Assembly: GCF_010730955.1 (NCBI RefSeq)
Contig: NZ_AP022577.1
Location: 3,472,001 to 3,536,000, forward strand
DNA: 64,000 nucleotides
DNA from: Mycolicibacterium aubagnense
GTDB taxonomy: Bacteria; Actinomycetota; Actinomycetes; Mycobacteriales; Mycobacteriaceae
Reading direction: 5' to 3'
Shown: in pieces, positions 45,206 to 53,248 of the stretch
Layout of the letters: each line of letters begins with the position of its first letter
How positions within the stretch are numbered: the stretch's first letter is position 1
The notes under the pieces: generated by a model
What the model was told of the DNA's origin: nothing
What the model saw: the letters and a program-made list of their open reading frames with translations, nothing else
The model's database searches: none
Program-made: the position numbers and the translations under genes

Positions 45206-46039
45206 ATGTCCATTCGCAATGCCATCGTGGATCTCGTCCAGCGCCGAACCCTGCTGCCCGAGCGGCTCGATGCCGCACTGGCCGGGCCGGGCCGCGATGT
45301 CAGCGACCTGACCGTCGTCGTCACGGGTGCATCGGCCGGCATCGGCCGCGAGGCGGTCACTCAGCTGAGCGCCCGGGGTGCCACCGTCATCGCCGTTGCC
45401 CGCCGTGAGGCGGAGCTACGGACGCTGGCGGACGCAACCGGATGTCATTGGCGCACCTGCGATCTGAGCGATCAGGACGCCACCGCCCGCTTGCTGGACG
45501 ATCTCGCCGACGAGCGGGTGGACGTCCTGGTCAACAACGCGGGCCACTCGATTCGCCGCAGCATCGTCGACGCCACCGACCGGTTGCACGACTACGAACG
45601 CACGATGTCGCTGAATTACCTGGCCGCGGTGCAACTGAGCCTGGGGCTGCTGCCCGGCATGATCGAGCGGGGCCGCGGACAGGTGATCAACGTCTGCACC
45701 TGGGGTCTGCACGCCAACACATTTCCGCGGTTCTCCGCATACGCCGCGTCGAAGAGTGCGCTGGCGATTTTCGGTCGCAGTCTCAACGCCGAGCGGCCCC
45801 ACCCCGGCATCTGCGCCACCAATGTCTACTTTCCACTGGTGCGCACCGAAATGATCGCGCCCACAGCCGAATACGAGGACGCCGCGGCGTTGTCGGCACA
45901 AGAAGCGGGTCGCTGGATCATCCGGGCAGTCACTCATCAGCCGGTGGAGGTCAGCCCCGCGGTGTTGCGTGCGGTGCTGCCGACGATCGACCTCATCTCC
46001 CCCGCTACGGCGGACCGCGCTCTCGCGGCCCTGACCTGA
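45206..46039 (+). CDS. SDR-family oxidoreductase
   Basis: 277 residues. A short N-terminal helix (MSIRNAIVDLVQRRTLLPERL) precedes the Rossmann motif VVVTGASAGIGREAVTQLSARGATVIAVARR, then VDVLVNNAGHSIRR, the SLNYLAAVQLSLGLLPGMIERG stretch, YAASKSALAIFGRSL and FPLVRTEMIAPT. The layout resembles SDRs acting on acyl or lipid substrates. At the expected Ser position CTWGL is seen, so the usual catalytic Ser appears replaced by Thr or Cys. GGGAGG precedes ATG 45206. Confidence 0.85.
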   Translation: MSIRNAIVDLVQRRTLLPERLDAALAGPGRDVSDLTVVVTGASAGIGREAVTQLSARGATVIAVARREAELRTLADATGCHWRTCDLSDQDATARLLDDLADERVDVLVNNAGHSIRRSIVDATDRLHDYERTMSLNYLAAVQLSLGLLPGMIERGRGQVINVCTWGLHANTFPRFSAYAASKSALAIFGRSLNAERPHPGICATNVYFPLVRTEMIAPTAEYEDAAALSAQEAGRWIIRAVTHQPVEVSPAVLRAVLPTIDLISPATADRALAALT

Positions 46040-46325
46040 CCGGCGGGCAGCGCAACCCAGGCAAGGGCCCATGAAGAAACACCTGATCTCCAGTACGTTG
46101 TCGCGCGCCGTCAGCGCTTCTACCGGGCGTACGACATGGCGCCCGGGCCACGGGCCGGGGTACGCCGCCGCGTATTCCTACACCGGTACCTGGCGCACCA
46201 GGCCCGTCGAGGGCAGCGCCTACCTGGAGTGGATCGACGTCCAGCCGGCCTGAATCGGCGTGTTCGTCCCGAGCGATGGTCGACAGTGGCTCAGCGGTGC
46301 GGGCCGGGCTGACTAGGCTGTCCGG

Positions 46326-46973
46326 ATGACCTCGCGCGCCGTCAGCGGCAGAACCGGCACCAAAGGTGTGCCGCGCGGCGAGCGCGAACAGCTCATCATC
46401 GAGGCGGCGATCGCCGAATTCAGCCGGGCCACCTATGCGGGTGCGTCCCTGGCCGCCATCGCCGCCCAGGCCGACGTCTCCAAAACCCTCATCATCAGCT
46501 ATTTCGGGTCCAAAGAAGCCGTCTACGCCGCGTGCGTCACCAGGATCGGAAACCAGATCGAGCAGGCGGTCGACGCCGCACTCAAATCCCCTGACCACCT
46601 GGCGGGGGCCGGTGCCGCCGCCGGTGAGCGGGTGCTGGCGGCGATCTTCACGACGTTCGAGGGGCATCCGGGCGACTGGCATGTGCTGTTCGACCGGTCG
46701 GTCCCGCACGGTCCGGCGCGGGACGCGGCGCGCGAGCAGCGGACGATCTTGCGTGAGCAGGCGTTCGCGGGAGTGTCGCGGTCGCTCGGGGGTGTCGGCC
46801 TCACGGATCCCATCGATCTGGTCGCTGCCACCGGCGTGTGGGAGCACATGGTGTCTGCGCTGATGCTCTTCTGGCGTAAGCATCCCGAGGAGCCCGCCAC
46901 GGCGATGGTGGCCCGGGCCCATCGGGTCCTGGCGGCCATGGCCGGGCATACGTTGGATGGTGCGACGGACTAG
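46326..46973 (+). CDS. TetR-family transcriptional regulator
   Basis: 215 residues. The helix-turn-helix is RGEREQLIIEAAIAEFSRATYAGASLAAIAAQADVSKTLIISYFGSKEAVYAAC. The transcript is probably leaderless: TAGGCT lies seven bases before the ATG. Its stop overlaps the stop of the converging SnoaL-like gene. The upstream 286 bp (46040-46325) contains only a doubtful 60-codon reading frame at 46071-46253. Confidence 0.9.
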   Translation: MTSRAVSGRTGTKGVPRGEREQLIIEAAIAEFSRATYAGASLAAIAAQADVSKTLIISYFGSKEAVYAACVTRIGNQIEQAVDAALKSPDHLAGAGAAAGERVLAAIFTTFEGHPGDWHVLFDRSVPHGPARDAAREQRTILREQAFAGVSRSLGGVGLTDPIDLVAATGVWEHMVSALMLFWRKHPEEPATAMVARAHRVLAAMAGHTLDGATD

Positions 46974-47467
46974 GGCAGGATTCGTCCAGCGATGCCGTCC
47001 GCCAAGAGTCTGCGGGGCGGCTCGGTTCCGTCGAGGAGCCGGGTGATGCGTTTGACGATCTGCCAGCCGTGCGCCGATTCCGCCGCGCGGCGGAGGTGGA
47101 AATAGCTGACGCCGGCCCGGGCGGGTTCGTAACTGGTTGCGCGCCTGAGCAACAGCGTCGACTCACATACCGCAACCGCCTCGTCGCCATGGATGGTGAC
47201 GACGGCGGGACTCAGGAAGTGGGTGCATCCGGTGGTGATCAACTCCTGGTGACCAGGTGAGCGCACCATGGCGGCGACGTCGGCACGTCCTGCCATGAGC
47301 CAGTTTTCGACGTCGTACACCCCGTCCGGTGCCCACATCGCGGCGGCGTCGTCGGCCTCACCGGCGTCGACCAGCGGTCCGTAAGAGGCGATCATGCGCT
47401 CGACGGCGCGCTCGTCCTCGATGCGGCGCAGCCGCGTCTCCAGCTCGGTGAGCCGCTGCTCACTCAT
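46970..47467 (-). CDS. SnoaL-like / NTF2-fold protein
   Basis: 165 residues starting MSEQRLTELETRLRRIEDER, then the family pattern AVERMIASYGPLVDAGEADDAAAMWAPDGVYDVENWLMAGRADV, with HFLSPAVVTIHGDEAVAVCES and WQIVKRITRLLDG. Such domains are small dehydratases, isomerases or ring-hydroxylase-type subunits. The ATG overlaps the LLM gene stop as ATGA (47464-47467), so the two are translationally coupled. Confidence 0.88.
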   Translation of the reverse strand: MSEQRLTELETRLRRIEDERAVERMIASYGPLVDAGEADDAAAMWAPDGVYDVENWLMAGRADVAAMVRSPGHQELITTGCTHFLSPAVVTIHGDEAVAVCESTLLLRRATSYEPARAGVSYFHLRRAAESAHGWQIVKRITRLLDGTEPPRRLLADGIAGRILP

Positions 47468-48330
47468 GGTCGGTCTTCGCCCGGCAGGTTGGCCAAGTCC
47501 GCCAGTGCGCCGAGCTGCTCGCAGCAATGTGTTGCGGACCGGGAGGCGAGGACGCACGTCGCCGCTGTGGCACCGGCGTCCTCGAGCGCGCCGAGTTCGT
47601 TGAGCGTCTGTTGGGGCGCGCCCATCGGATCCAGCGGCGGGGTCGCGAGCACGATGTCGAAGGTGTCCGGAAGGTCCACGGCGGCAAGCATTGTCGCGAT
47701 CTCCGCTGCCGAGAGACCGAACGGCATCCAACCGTCCCCCAGGTTGACGGCGCGACGAAGTGAACGCCGGGTCCGGCCGCCCACCCAGATCGGTACCCGC
47801 GGTTGCCTCGCACAGGGATCCATGATCAGGGAGTCGTAACGGTAGTAATGCCCTTGGTGCACGGGATGATTGGTGGCCAACGCGTCGCGCAGTGCACTCA
47901 TCGCCTCGTCTGCCCGGGCACCGCGATCATCCCAAGCTGCGCCCAACAGCTCGAACTCCTCCCGGAGTGACCCGACGCCCACGCCCAAGATCAGCCGGCC
48001 ACCGCTGACCTGGTCCAGTGTGCCGTAGCGTTTCGCGATCTCCAGCGGATGGTGGTAGCCCAGCACCAGCACCGAGGTGGCCAGCCGGATCCGCGCCGTA
48101 CGCCCGGCGATGAAAGCCAAGGTGGCCAAGGGATCCCAGTATGTCGACCCCCGGGTCGCCGCGACATCGGTCGGCACGACGACATGCTCGGGACAAGTCA
48201 GGTAGTCGATGCCGAGCAGGTCGGCGACGGCGCCGATCTCGCCGATCTCAGCGGCGCCGGCGGTCGCTTCCCACGCCGACGCGGTGGCGGGAACTTGGAT
48301 GACCACCGGCGTCTGCAGTCCTATCCGCAT
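47464..48330 (-). CDS. LLM-class F420-dependent oxidoreductase
   Basis: 288 residues starting MRIGLQTPVVIQVP. Luciferase-like TIM-barrel motifs are ADLLGIDYLTCPEHVVVP, WDPLATLAFIAGRTARIRLATSVLVLGYHHPLEIAKRYGTLDQVSGGRLILGVGVGSLREEFELLG and RQPRVPIWVGGRTRRSLRRAVNLGDGWMPFG. Mycobacterial members usually use F420 in place of FMN. It is divergent from the SDR at 48415; an operator-like palindrome lies between them. Confidence 0.9.
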   Translation of the reverse strand: MRIGLQTPVVIQVPATASAWEATAGAAEIGEIGAVADLLGIDYLTCPEHVVVPTDVAATRGSTYWDPLATLAFIAGRTARIRLATSVLVLGYHHPLEIAKRYGTLDQVSGGRLILGVGVGSLREEFELLGAAWDDRGARADEAMSALRDALATNHPVHQGHYYRYDSLIMDPCARQPRVPIWVGGRTRRSLRRAVNLGDGWMPFGLSAAEIATMLAAVDLPDTFDIVLATPPLDPMGAPQQTLNELGALEDAGATAATCVLASRSATHCCEQLGALADLANLPGEDRP

Positions 48331-48383
48331 GCAAGCGCCCTTCCGTACCGGCGTCTGGATCGGATACCCTCGGACGCAGAAAA

Positions 48384-48399
48384 CTAAAATGAATTTTAG
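48384..48399. promoter_or_regulatory. Palindromic operator between the divergent LLM and SDR genes
   Basis: ctaaaat (48384-48390) and attttag (48393-48399) are perfect inverted repeats around the dinucleotide ga. This AT-rich site stands out in GC-rich DNA and lies 16 bases before the SDR start. The TetR gene at 49242, downstream in the SDR operon, is the likely binder. Confidence 0.65.
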
Positions 48400-48414
48400 A
48401 TATGGAGCGAGAAC

Positions 48415-49239
48415 TTGTCTAGCGAGGACGCGCTGCAGTTGCAGCAATACGGGCCGTGGGCCGTCATCGCGGGTGGATCGGAGGGTGTCGGGGCGGAGTT
48501 CGCGGCCCTGCTGGCGCAGGCCGGCGTCAACCTGGTGCTGATCGCCCGCAAGCCGGCGCCGCTGCAGGCCACCGCGAGCCGGTGCCGCGAGTACGGTGTG
48601 GCGGTCCGCGAACTGACCCTCGACCTCATTCGCGATGAGGCTGTCGACCAGATCATCAGTGCCACGGCCGATTTGGAGGTTGGACTCCTCATCTACAACG
48701 CCGGGGCCAACACCCACAGCGCGGAATTCCTCGATGGTGACATGGCCGCGTTTCAGCGGGTGATCGACCTGAACGTCACCACGCCGCTGCGGCTGGTCCA
48801 CCACTTCGGAGCACTCATGCGCGAACGCGGCCGGGGCGGCCTGATGCTGGTCGGATCGCTCAGCGGGCACCTCGGGTCGGCGCGACACACGGTGTACGGC
48901 GGCGTGAAGGCATTCAGCCGGATCTACGCCGAGGGCCTCTGGCTGGAGTTGCGCGAACACAACATCGACGTTCTCGAGCTCGTCCTTGGTCTCACGCGGA
49001 CGCCGGCGATGGAGCGGGTCGGCCTGAACTTCGACATCCCCGGGATGCCCGCATCCGACCCCGCTGACGTCGCACGCGAAGGCCTCGCGAATCTCGGCAG
49101 CGGTCCGGTGCACATCATCTCGGCGCACGCGGACAACCCGGCGGTCCACGCCACGCGCGACCGCGGCAGGGTGCTGTTGGCGTCCCACGCGATGATTCAG
49201 AAGATGGTGCAGGGCACACCGTCTGGACCACCGGAATAG
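48415..49239 (+). CDS. SDR-family oxidoreductase
   Basis: 274 residues from a TTG start preceded by GGAGCGAG. The nucleotide-binding segment is AVIAGGSEGVGAEFAALLAQAGVNLVLIARK, followed by LLIYNAGANTHSAEFLD, LMLVGSLSGHLGSARHTVYGGVKAF (Ser and Tyr-x-x-x-Lys present) and ELVLGLTRTPAMERVG. The tetR gene starts three bases after its stop, so they form one operon. Confidence 0.87.
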   Translation: MSSEDALQLQQYGPWAVIAGGSEGVGAEFAALLAQAGVNLVLIARKPAPLQATASRCREYGVAVRELTLDLIRDEAVDQIISATADLEVGLLIYNAGANTHSAEFLDGDMAAFQRVIDLNVTTPLRLVHHFGALMRERGRGGLMLVGSLSGHLGSARHTVYGGVKAFSRIYAEGLWLELREHNIDVLELVLGLTRTPAMERVGLNFDIPGMPASDPADVAREGLANLGSGPVHIISAHADNPAVHATRDRGRVLLASHAMIQKMVQGTPSGPPE

Positions 49240-49241
49240 CC

Positions 49242-49862
49242 ATGCCCCGGGCACCACTCGACCGGGAACCGGCGACCCCGAGGACCCTCGCGCAGATCGA
49301 TCGCTGCGAACGCATCCTGGCCACCGCCGCGAGACTCGGCGCGCGCCACGGACTCGAAGAAGTCCGGATGCAGGATGTGGCGGATCAGGCCGCCGTCTCC
49401 ATCACCACCGTCTACCGGTACTACCCCACCAAGCATCACCTGTTCGCGGCGTTGCTGTTTCACTACACCCAGGCCGCCGCGCCCCCGGGTCCGGCGACGG
49501 GAGAACCCGTTGCCGATGTCACCGAACTCATGGCCGGCATCGTTCGGACCATGCTGGCTCGTCCGCAACTGGCCCGCGCGATGATCACGTCGGTCAATGC
49601 CCGGCGCGCCGAGTCGACCGTCAGCGGCGACTACAACTTGCGGAGCAACATCCTCAGCGTTGCCGGCATCGTCGCGCCCACCGCGGCCGACACGCAGGTT
49701 GCGCTGCTGCTCGAGCAATGTGCATACGGCGTCTTGTCGTGGGCCATCACCGGCGAGACGACGCCCGAGCAGGCCGAGCGCGACATGCGCCGGGCCTGCG
49801 AACTGCTCCTGGCGCCCTGGCGCCGACGAGTACGGAACAGGCGAAACGAGAGTGACCGATGA
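49242..49862 (+). CDS. TetR-family transcriptional regulator
   Basis: 206 residues. The N-terminal DNA-binding domain is RILATAARLGARHGLEEVRMQDVADQAAVSITTVYRYYPTKHHLFAALL. The C-terminal domain resembles KstR2/TetR_C-type ligand domains. It is cotranscribed with the SDR and is the best candidate to bind the palindrome at 48384-48399. The stop overlaps the next small gene as ATGA. Confidence 0.9.
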   Translation: MPRAPLDREPATPRTLAQIDRCERILATAARLGARHGLEEVRMQDVADQAAVSITTVYRYYPTKHHLFAALLFHYTQAAAPPGPATGEPVADVTELMAGIVRTMLARPQLARAMITSVNARRAESTVSGDYNLRSNILSVAGIVAPTAADTQVALLLEQCAYGVLSWAITGETTPEQAERDMRRACELLLAPWRRRVRNRRNESDR

Positions 49863-49966
49863 CCACCGATATCACCCTCAGTACCGGCGACCAGGCGCAC
49901 GCCGTGCTCACCAGGCTTCGGGTCGAGGCCACACCGCACTTCTTCGACTTCCTCAAAAGCCGATAG
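49859..49966 (+). CDS. Small 35-residue protein overlapping the tetR stop
   Basis: The ATG overlaps the tetR TGA as ATGA. It encodes MTTDITLSTGDQAHAVLTRL followed by 15 residues (RVEATPHFFDFLKSR) and a TAG stop. It is either a coupled small protein or the surviving 5' end of a longer gene. No family recognised. It converges with the metallopeptidase gene 10 bp away. Confidence 0.5.
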   Translation: MTTDITLSTGDQAHAVLTRLRVEATPHFFDFLKSR

Positions 49967-49976
49967 CGGTTCAGCG

Positions 49977-51335
49977 TCAGAGGGTCAGGCAGGGCTCGGC
50001 GCCGTCGTACACCCCGCGGCGGTAGGCGTCGATCCGGTCGGCACCTTGCCCCTGCCGCTCGACGTCGCCGTCGCCACGGAAGAGCAGCAGTGCGGCCACG
50101 GCTTTGTCCAGGTCGCCGGGTGAAAGGCTGTACCGGCTCTCCGGGCGGTTGTGCAGCAGGATGCTGGCAGCCCAGGAACCGGTCAGACAGTCGGCGCGCA
50201 AGGACACCTGCTTGCTGCTGCTGTCCTGACCGAGCCGAGTCAACGCCGCCAGTCCGTACTGCGTCCCGATGAGCGTCGCTACCGCGAAATCGCCACCCTC
50301 GGCATAGATTTCGGGCATGGCTTCGGCGTTGTCGAATCCGACGTAATCCTCGGGAACGCAGTAGAAGAGCACGTAACCCTTGGTCGGGGTGTCGCCACAG
50401 TTCGGGGAGTTGTTCGCGTCCAGCTTGCGCACCGGCTGCAGCGGGGTCCATTGCTTGCCGGTCAACTCGGGGAACAGCTTGGTGTAGTAGTCCTCGAGAT
50501 CCGCTGGTACACCGTCGATTATCGAGTCGTAGGGCGCGTTGCCGCCGCTGGCCTCGTCCTCCGCGCTGTTGAACGGGACTTCGACCACCACGGGATTGCC
50601 ATTGCGGTAGTCGGCGCACGCTTGCGGCCCCTTGTCGAAACCTGTCCGGAAGGAGTTCACCCGGTCGAACCCACTGCCGTGCGCTCTCGGATCGTGCTTG
50701 GCGGTGCCGGGTTCGTCGCGCAAGAACAGGAAGCCCGCGAGGGCGCGGTCCAGATCGTTGGCGTTGGGCTTGAAGGTGTCCGACTTGGCATGCGCCGCCC
50801 AGGCTCCGGCAAAGCAGTCGGCCTGGATCTCCTTGGTGACCGTCTCGCCCTGGAAATTCGCCCGTGCCTGAATGGCATGGCCCCATTCGTGGGCCAGGAC
50901 CACCGGAATGACGAAGTCGCCGAACCGTTTTCGCAGGCTCGGCAGCAGGACCTCCACGTCCCAGGCCACGTCGTCGGCCTTGGCGCAGTAGAACGCGTTT
51001 CCGGCGATGTCGTCAGCAGACTCGGCGCAGGGCGGCAGCGGCCCGGACGACGGGTGGACCGCGTAGAAGCCGCCCGTCACCGGCGTGTAGTCCTTGTGGT
51101 AGAGCTCGGGAAATTCCTTCTGCCAGTAAGCCTGGATGTCGCCGATCGACTGGATGACGATCTTGTTGACCGGGTCTGCGGCGTCGCCGTGAATCTCCAC
51201 CGGCGGGGCCGACGGCGTAGTCGACGACGACGGCTCCGCCCCGGGCTTCAGGTGCTTCTCGCCGCAGCCGGCAACGGCCAGGATGCAGACGGCCAGTAGT
51301 GCAGAAGCCCGCCGGCGGGCCCGGTGAATGGCCAT
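49977..51335 (-). CDS. Neutral zinc metallopeptidase-like lipoprotein
   Basis: 452 residues. The lipoprotein signal ends LAVAGC (Cys24). The zinc motif H149-E-W-G-H153 lies in VVLAHEWGHAIQARANF, followed by the YpfJ/zinc-peptidase signature TKEIQADCFAGAWAAH. A second half repeats that core without the HEWGH (SLRADCLTGSWAASILLH), so the protein looks like an active domain plus a degenerate copy. It acts at the outer face of the membrane. Three bases separate it from the upstream DUF4333 gene. Confidence 0.88.
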   Translation of the reverse strand: MAIHRARRRASALLAVCILAVAGCGEKHLKPGAEPSSSTTPSAPPVEIHGDAADPVNKIVIQSIGDIQAYWQKEFPELYHKDYTPVTGGFYAVHPSSGPLPPCAESADDIAGNAFYCAKADDVAWDVEVLLPSLRKRFGDFVIPVVLAHEWGHAIQARANFQGETVTKEIQADCFAGAWAAHAKSDTFKPNANDLDRALAGFLFLRDEPGTAKHDPRAHGSGFDRVNSFRTGFDKGPQACADYRNGNPVVVEVPFNSAEDEASGGNAPYDSIIDGVPADLEDYYTKLFPELTGKQWTPLQPVRKLDANNSPNCGDTPTKGYVLFYCVPEDYVGFDNAEAMPEIYAEGGDFAVATLIGTQYGLAALTRLGQDSSSKQVSLRADCLTGSWAASILLHNRPESRYSLSPGDLDKAVAALLLFRGDGDVERQGQGADRIDAYRRGVYDGAEPCLTL

Positions 51336-51338
51336 TCT

Positions 51339-51875
51339 CTACGACGTGGGCTTGTCGTCGACCTTGAACCCGTAGTTCACGTCGGAGCCGTCGACACTGT
51401 TGACGGTGACCGTGACGCCGTAGGTCTGGCCGCTGTCCTTGAGCTGGCAGCGAAGCGTGGCGCCGGTCGTGCCTTTGAGGTTCTCCGGGCATGTCACGGA
51501 TTCGGGTTTGGTCCCGAACTGCTGGCCCAGCTGGTCGCTGATCTGGCTGGCGACCTGCGCCTTGTCGATGGTCTGAACCATGTCGAACTTCACCTGGTCA
51601 CCCTCGATGCTGGTGACCGTGACGTTGACGTTGCTGGTTTTGTCGCCGACCTTCATGGTGCAGTTGGTCTCGGCGCCCTTTTGGCCCGCGAGGTCTTCGG
51701 GGCAGGTCACCGAGTCTGCCTTCTTGCCATCGGCGCCGGTCATCTTGGTGACGATCTGGCTCTCGACGTCCTTCTTGCTCACCGACGGCGTCCCGCTGGA
51801 GCAGGCCGCAGCGCCGAACACGGCAACCGTGATCGCGGATGCGAGAACGAGCCTCTGACACGTTGTGTTGGTCAT
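51339..51875 (-). CDS. DUF4333 lipoprotein with two tandem domains
   Basis: 178 residues from MTNTTCQRLV, with a signal peptide ending GAAAC. Two DUF4333 repeats follow, each with the Cys pair pattern (DSVTCPEDLAGQKGAETNC and ESVTCPENLKGTTGATLRC). The family is common in mycobacterial envelopes with unknown function. The start is chosen at the signal peptide; upstream in-frame codons look unlike a signal. It is cotranscribed with the metallopeptidase gene. Confidence 0.88.
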   Translation of the reverse strand: MTNTTCQRLVLASAITVAVFGAAACSSGTPSVSKKDVESQIVTKMTGADGKKADSVTCPEDLAGQKGAETNCTMKVGDKTSNVNVTVTSIEGDQVKFDMVQTIDKAQVASQISDQLGQQFGTKPESVTCPENLKGTTGATLRCQLKDSGQTYGVTVTVNSVDGSDVNYGFKVDDKPTS

Positions 51876-52109
51876 GTCGCCAACCCCTTCCAAGTTCGGG
51901 CGCCAACCAACAGCGCCGCACCTCTCAAGCCGGACGGCAAAAGTTAGCGCCGTGGTGTTGGAATCCAGTTGGAAGCTCACTCAGGTCGGGTTGGTCCCGC
52001 CGGCGTTCCAACCACCCGGGGCGCCGGATTCAACGGAATTCCAATCCGACGTCCATATCGTGACGCCGAGGACGTGACCGACGTCCCCGTCTACCCCTGA
52101 GGAGTCACG

Positions 52110-52844
52110 ATGCAGATGTCGCATCGACCTGTCATCGCCGTCGCCGCCGCCGTATGCCTGAGCATGACGCTGGGCGCCTGCGGAGGCGACAAGGACAAGA
52201 GCTCGAGCAGCAGCTCAAGCTCGTCGAGTTCGAGCAGCAGCAGCTCCAGCTCGTCGTCGACGAAGGCAGCCGCGCCTAAACTGACACCGCGCAAGGTGCC
52301 GGAACCCACTGCGGGAGCGGCGAATCCGACCATCGCCGACTACATCACGCAGCAGAAGATCCAGGAGACGCCGATTCACCGGACGGATGCGGGCGCCCCG
52401 AAGGTCGAGATTCAGTTCCCCGACGGCTGGCAGAACGCAGGGGACGACACCCCGGACTACGCCTACGGCGCCATCGTCTACAGCGCACCCGGTGCGGAGA
52501 ATCTGGCCTACACGCCGAACATCATTGCGCTGGTGTCCCGGTTGGACGGGCCGGTGGATGCGGACAAGCTGATGTCGCTGGCGGGCGGGGAGGCGAAGAA
52601 CCTGCCGGGATTCTCCTCGGCTGGTGAGGAACCGGGCACGTCGGCGGGATTCCCGGCGTTCCGGATCGCCGGTACCTACGACATGCCGAGCGGGAAGGCC
52701 GCATTCGGCCAGGAGACCGTCGTGTTCAAGGGCAACGACGGGCTCTATGTTCTGCAGATGAACGCAACCAGTGATGAAGCCCAGGGCCATGAGCTGTTCC
52801 AGGCGTTGGACTCCATCGACAAATCTCTCGCCATCACCCCTTAG
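52110..52844 (+). CDS. LpqN/LpqT-family lipoprotein with poly-Ser tract
   Basis: 244 residues. The signal peptide ends SMTLGAC, followed by an uninterrupted run of about 20 serines and an LpqN/LpqT-type domain (TIADYITQQKIQETPIHR, VEIQFPDGWQNAGDDTPDYAYGAIVYS, FPAFRIAGTYDMPSGKAAFGQETVVF). These proteins are surface lipoproteins; the LpqN group has been linked to envelope biogenesis. The start may also be the Met two codons later. The next gene starts directly after the stop. Confidence 0.88.
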   Translation: MQMSHRPVIAVAAAVCLSMTLGACGGDKDKSSSSSSSSSSSSSSSSSSSSTKAAAPKLTPRKVPEPTAGAANPTIADYITQQKIQETPIHRTDAGAPKVEIQFPDGWQNAGDDTPDYAYGAIVYSAPGAENLAYTPNIIALVSRLDGPVDADKLMSLAGGEAKNLPGFSSAGEEPGTSAGFPAFRIAGTYDMPSGKAAFGQETVVFKGNDGLYVLQMNATSDEAQGHELFQALDSIDKSLAITP

Positions 52845-53246
52845 ATGACGACAGCGCCACCCCGGACCAAGGCCTATCTGCTCAAGAGCAAAGCAAACAC
52901 CTGGTGGGTGAACGTCGAGTTGGAACTGACGGATACCCGCGTGCGGTGCCTTGCGTCCGAATACGCGAAATGGGTCGATGAGGAACTGGGCCTCACCGAT
53001 TACCAGGCGAAGCTGTCCGCGGGTGAGGAGGTCGTGATCTTCGACTTCCCGCGGAACGCGCTGAATCTCAAGTGGCTCCGGCAGTTCTACCGTGGTGGCT
53101 GCGAGGTGAGTCATCGCGATTCACGCAAATGGCTTGTCTCACTTGTGTATCCATCGGGATTCGGCAGCGTGCTCGATCTGATGACGGACCGCGCCATCTG
53201 GCGTCAGTGGCGAGAAGCACTGCCGGACAGCACGGTAAAAGCCTGA
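52845..53246 (+). CDS. Conserved hypothetical protein
   Basis: 133 residues with no signal peptide: MTTAPPRTKAYLLKSKANTW, then WVNVELELTDTRVRCLASEYAKWVDEELGL and VVIFDFPRNALNLKW. The composition suggests a folded cytoplasmic, perhaps PH-like or lipocalin-like, domain, but I do not recognise it. The ATG directly follows the stop of the lipoprotein gene, implying cotranscription. It converges with the large regulator, two bases apart. Confidence 0.75.
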   Translation: MTTAPPRTKAYLLKSKANTWWVNVELELTDTRVRCLASEYAKWVDEELGLTDYQAKLSAGEEVVIFDFPRNALNLKWLRQFYRGGCEVSHRDSRKWLVSLVYPSGFGSVLDLMTDRAIWRQWREALPDSTVKA

Positions 53247-53248
53247 TC

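Noticed and set aside
46071..46253. 60-codon plus-strand frame MKKHLISSTLSRAVS...
   Set aside because: No signal peptide, no family pattern, weak Shine-Dalgarno, and another frame is equally open. Left as unassigned intergenic DNA.
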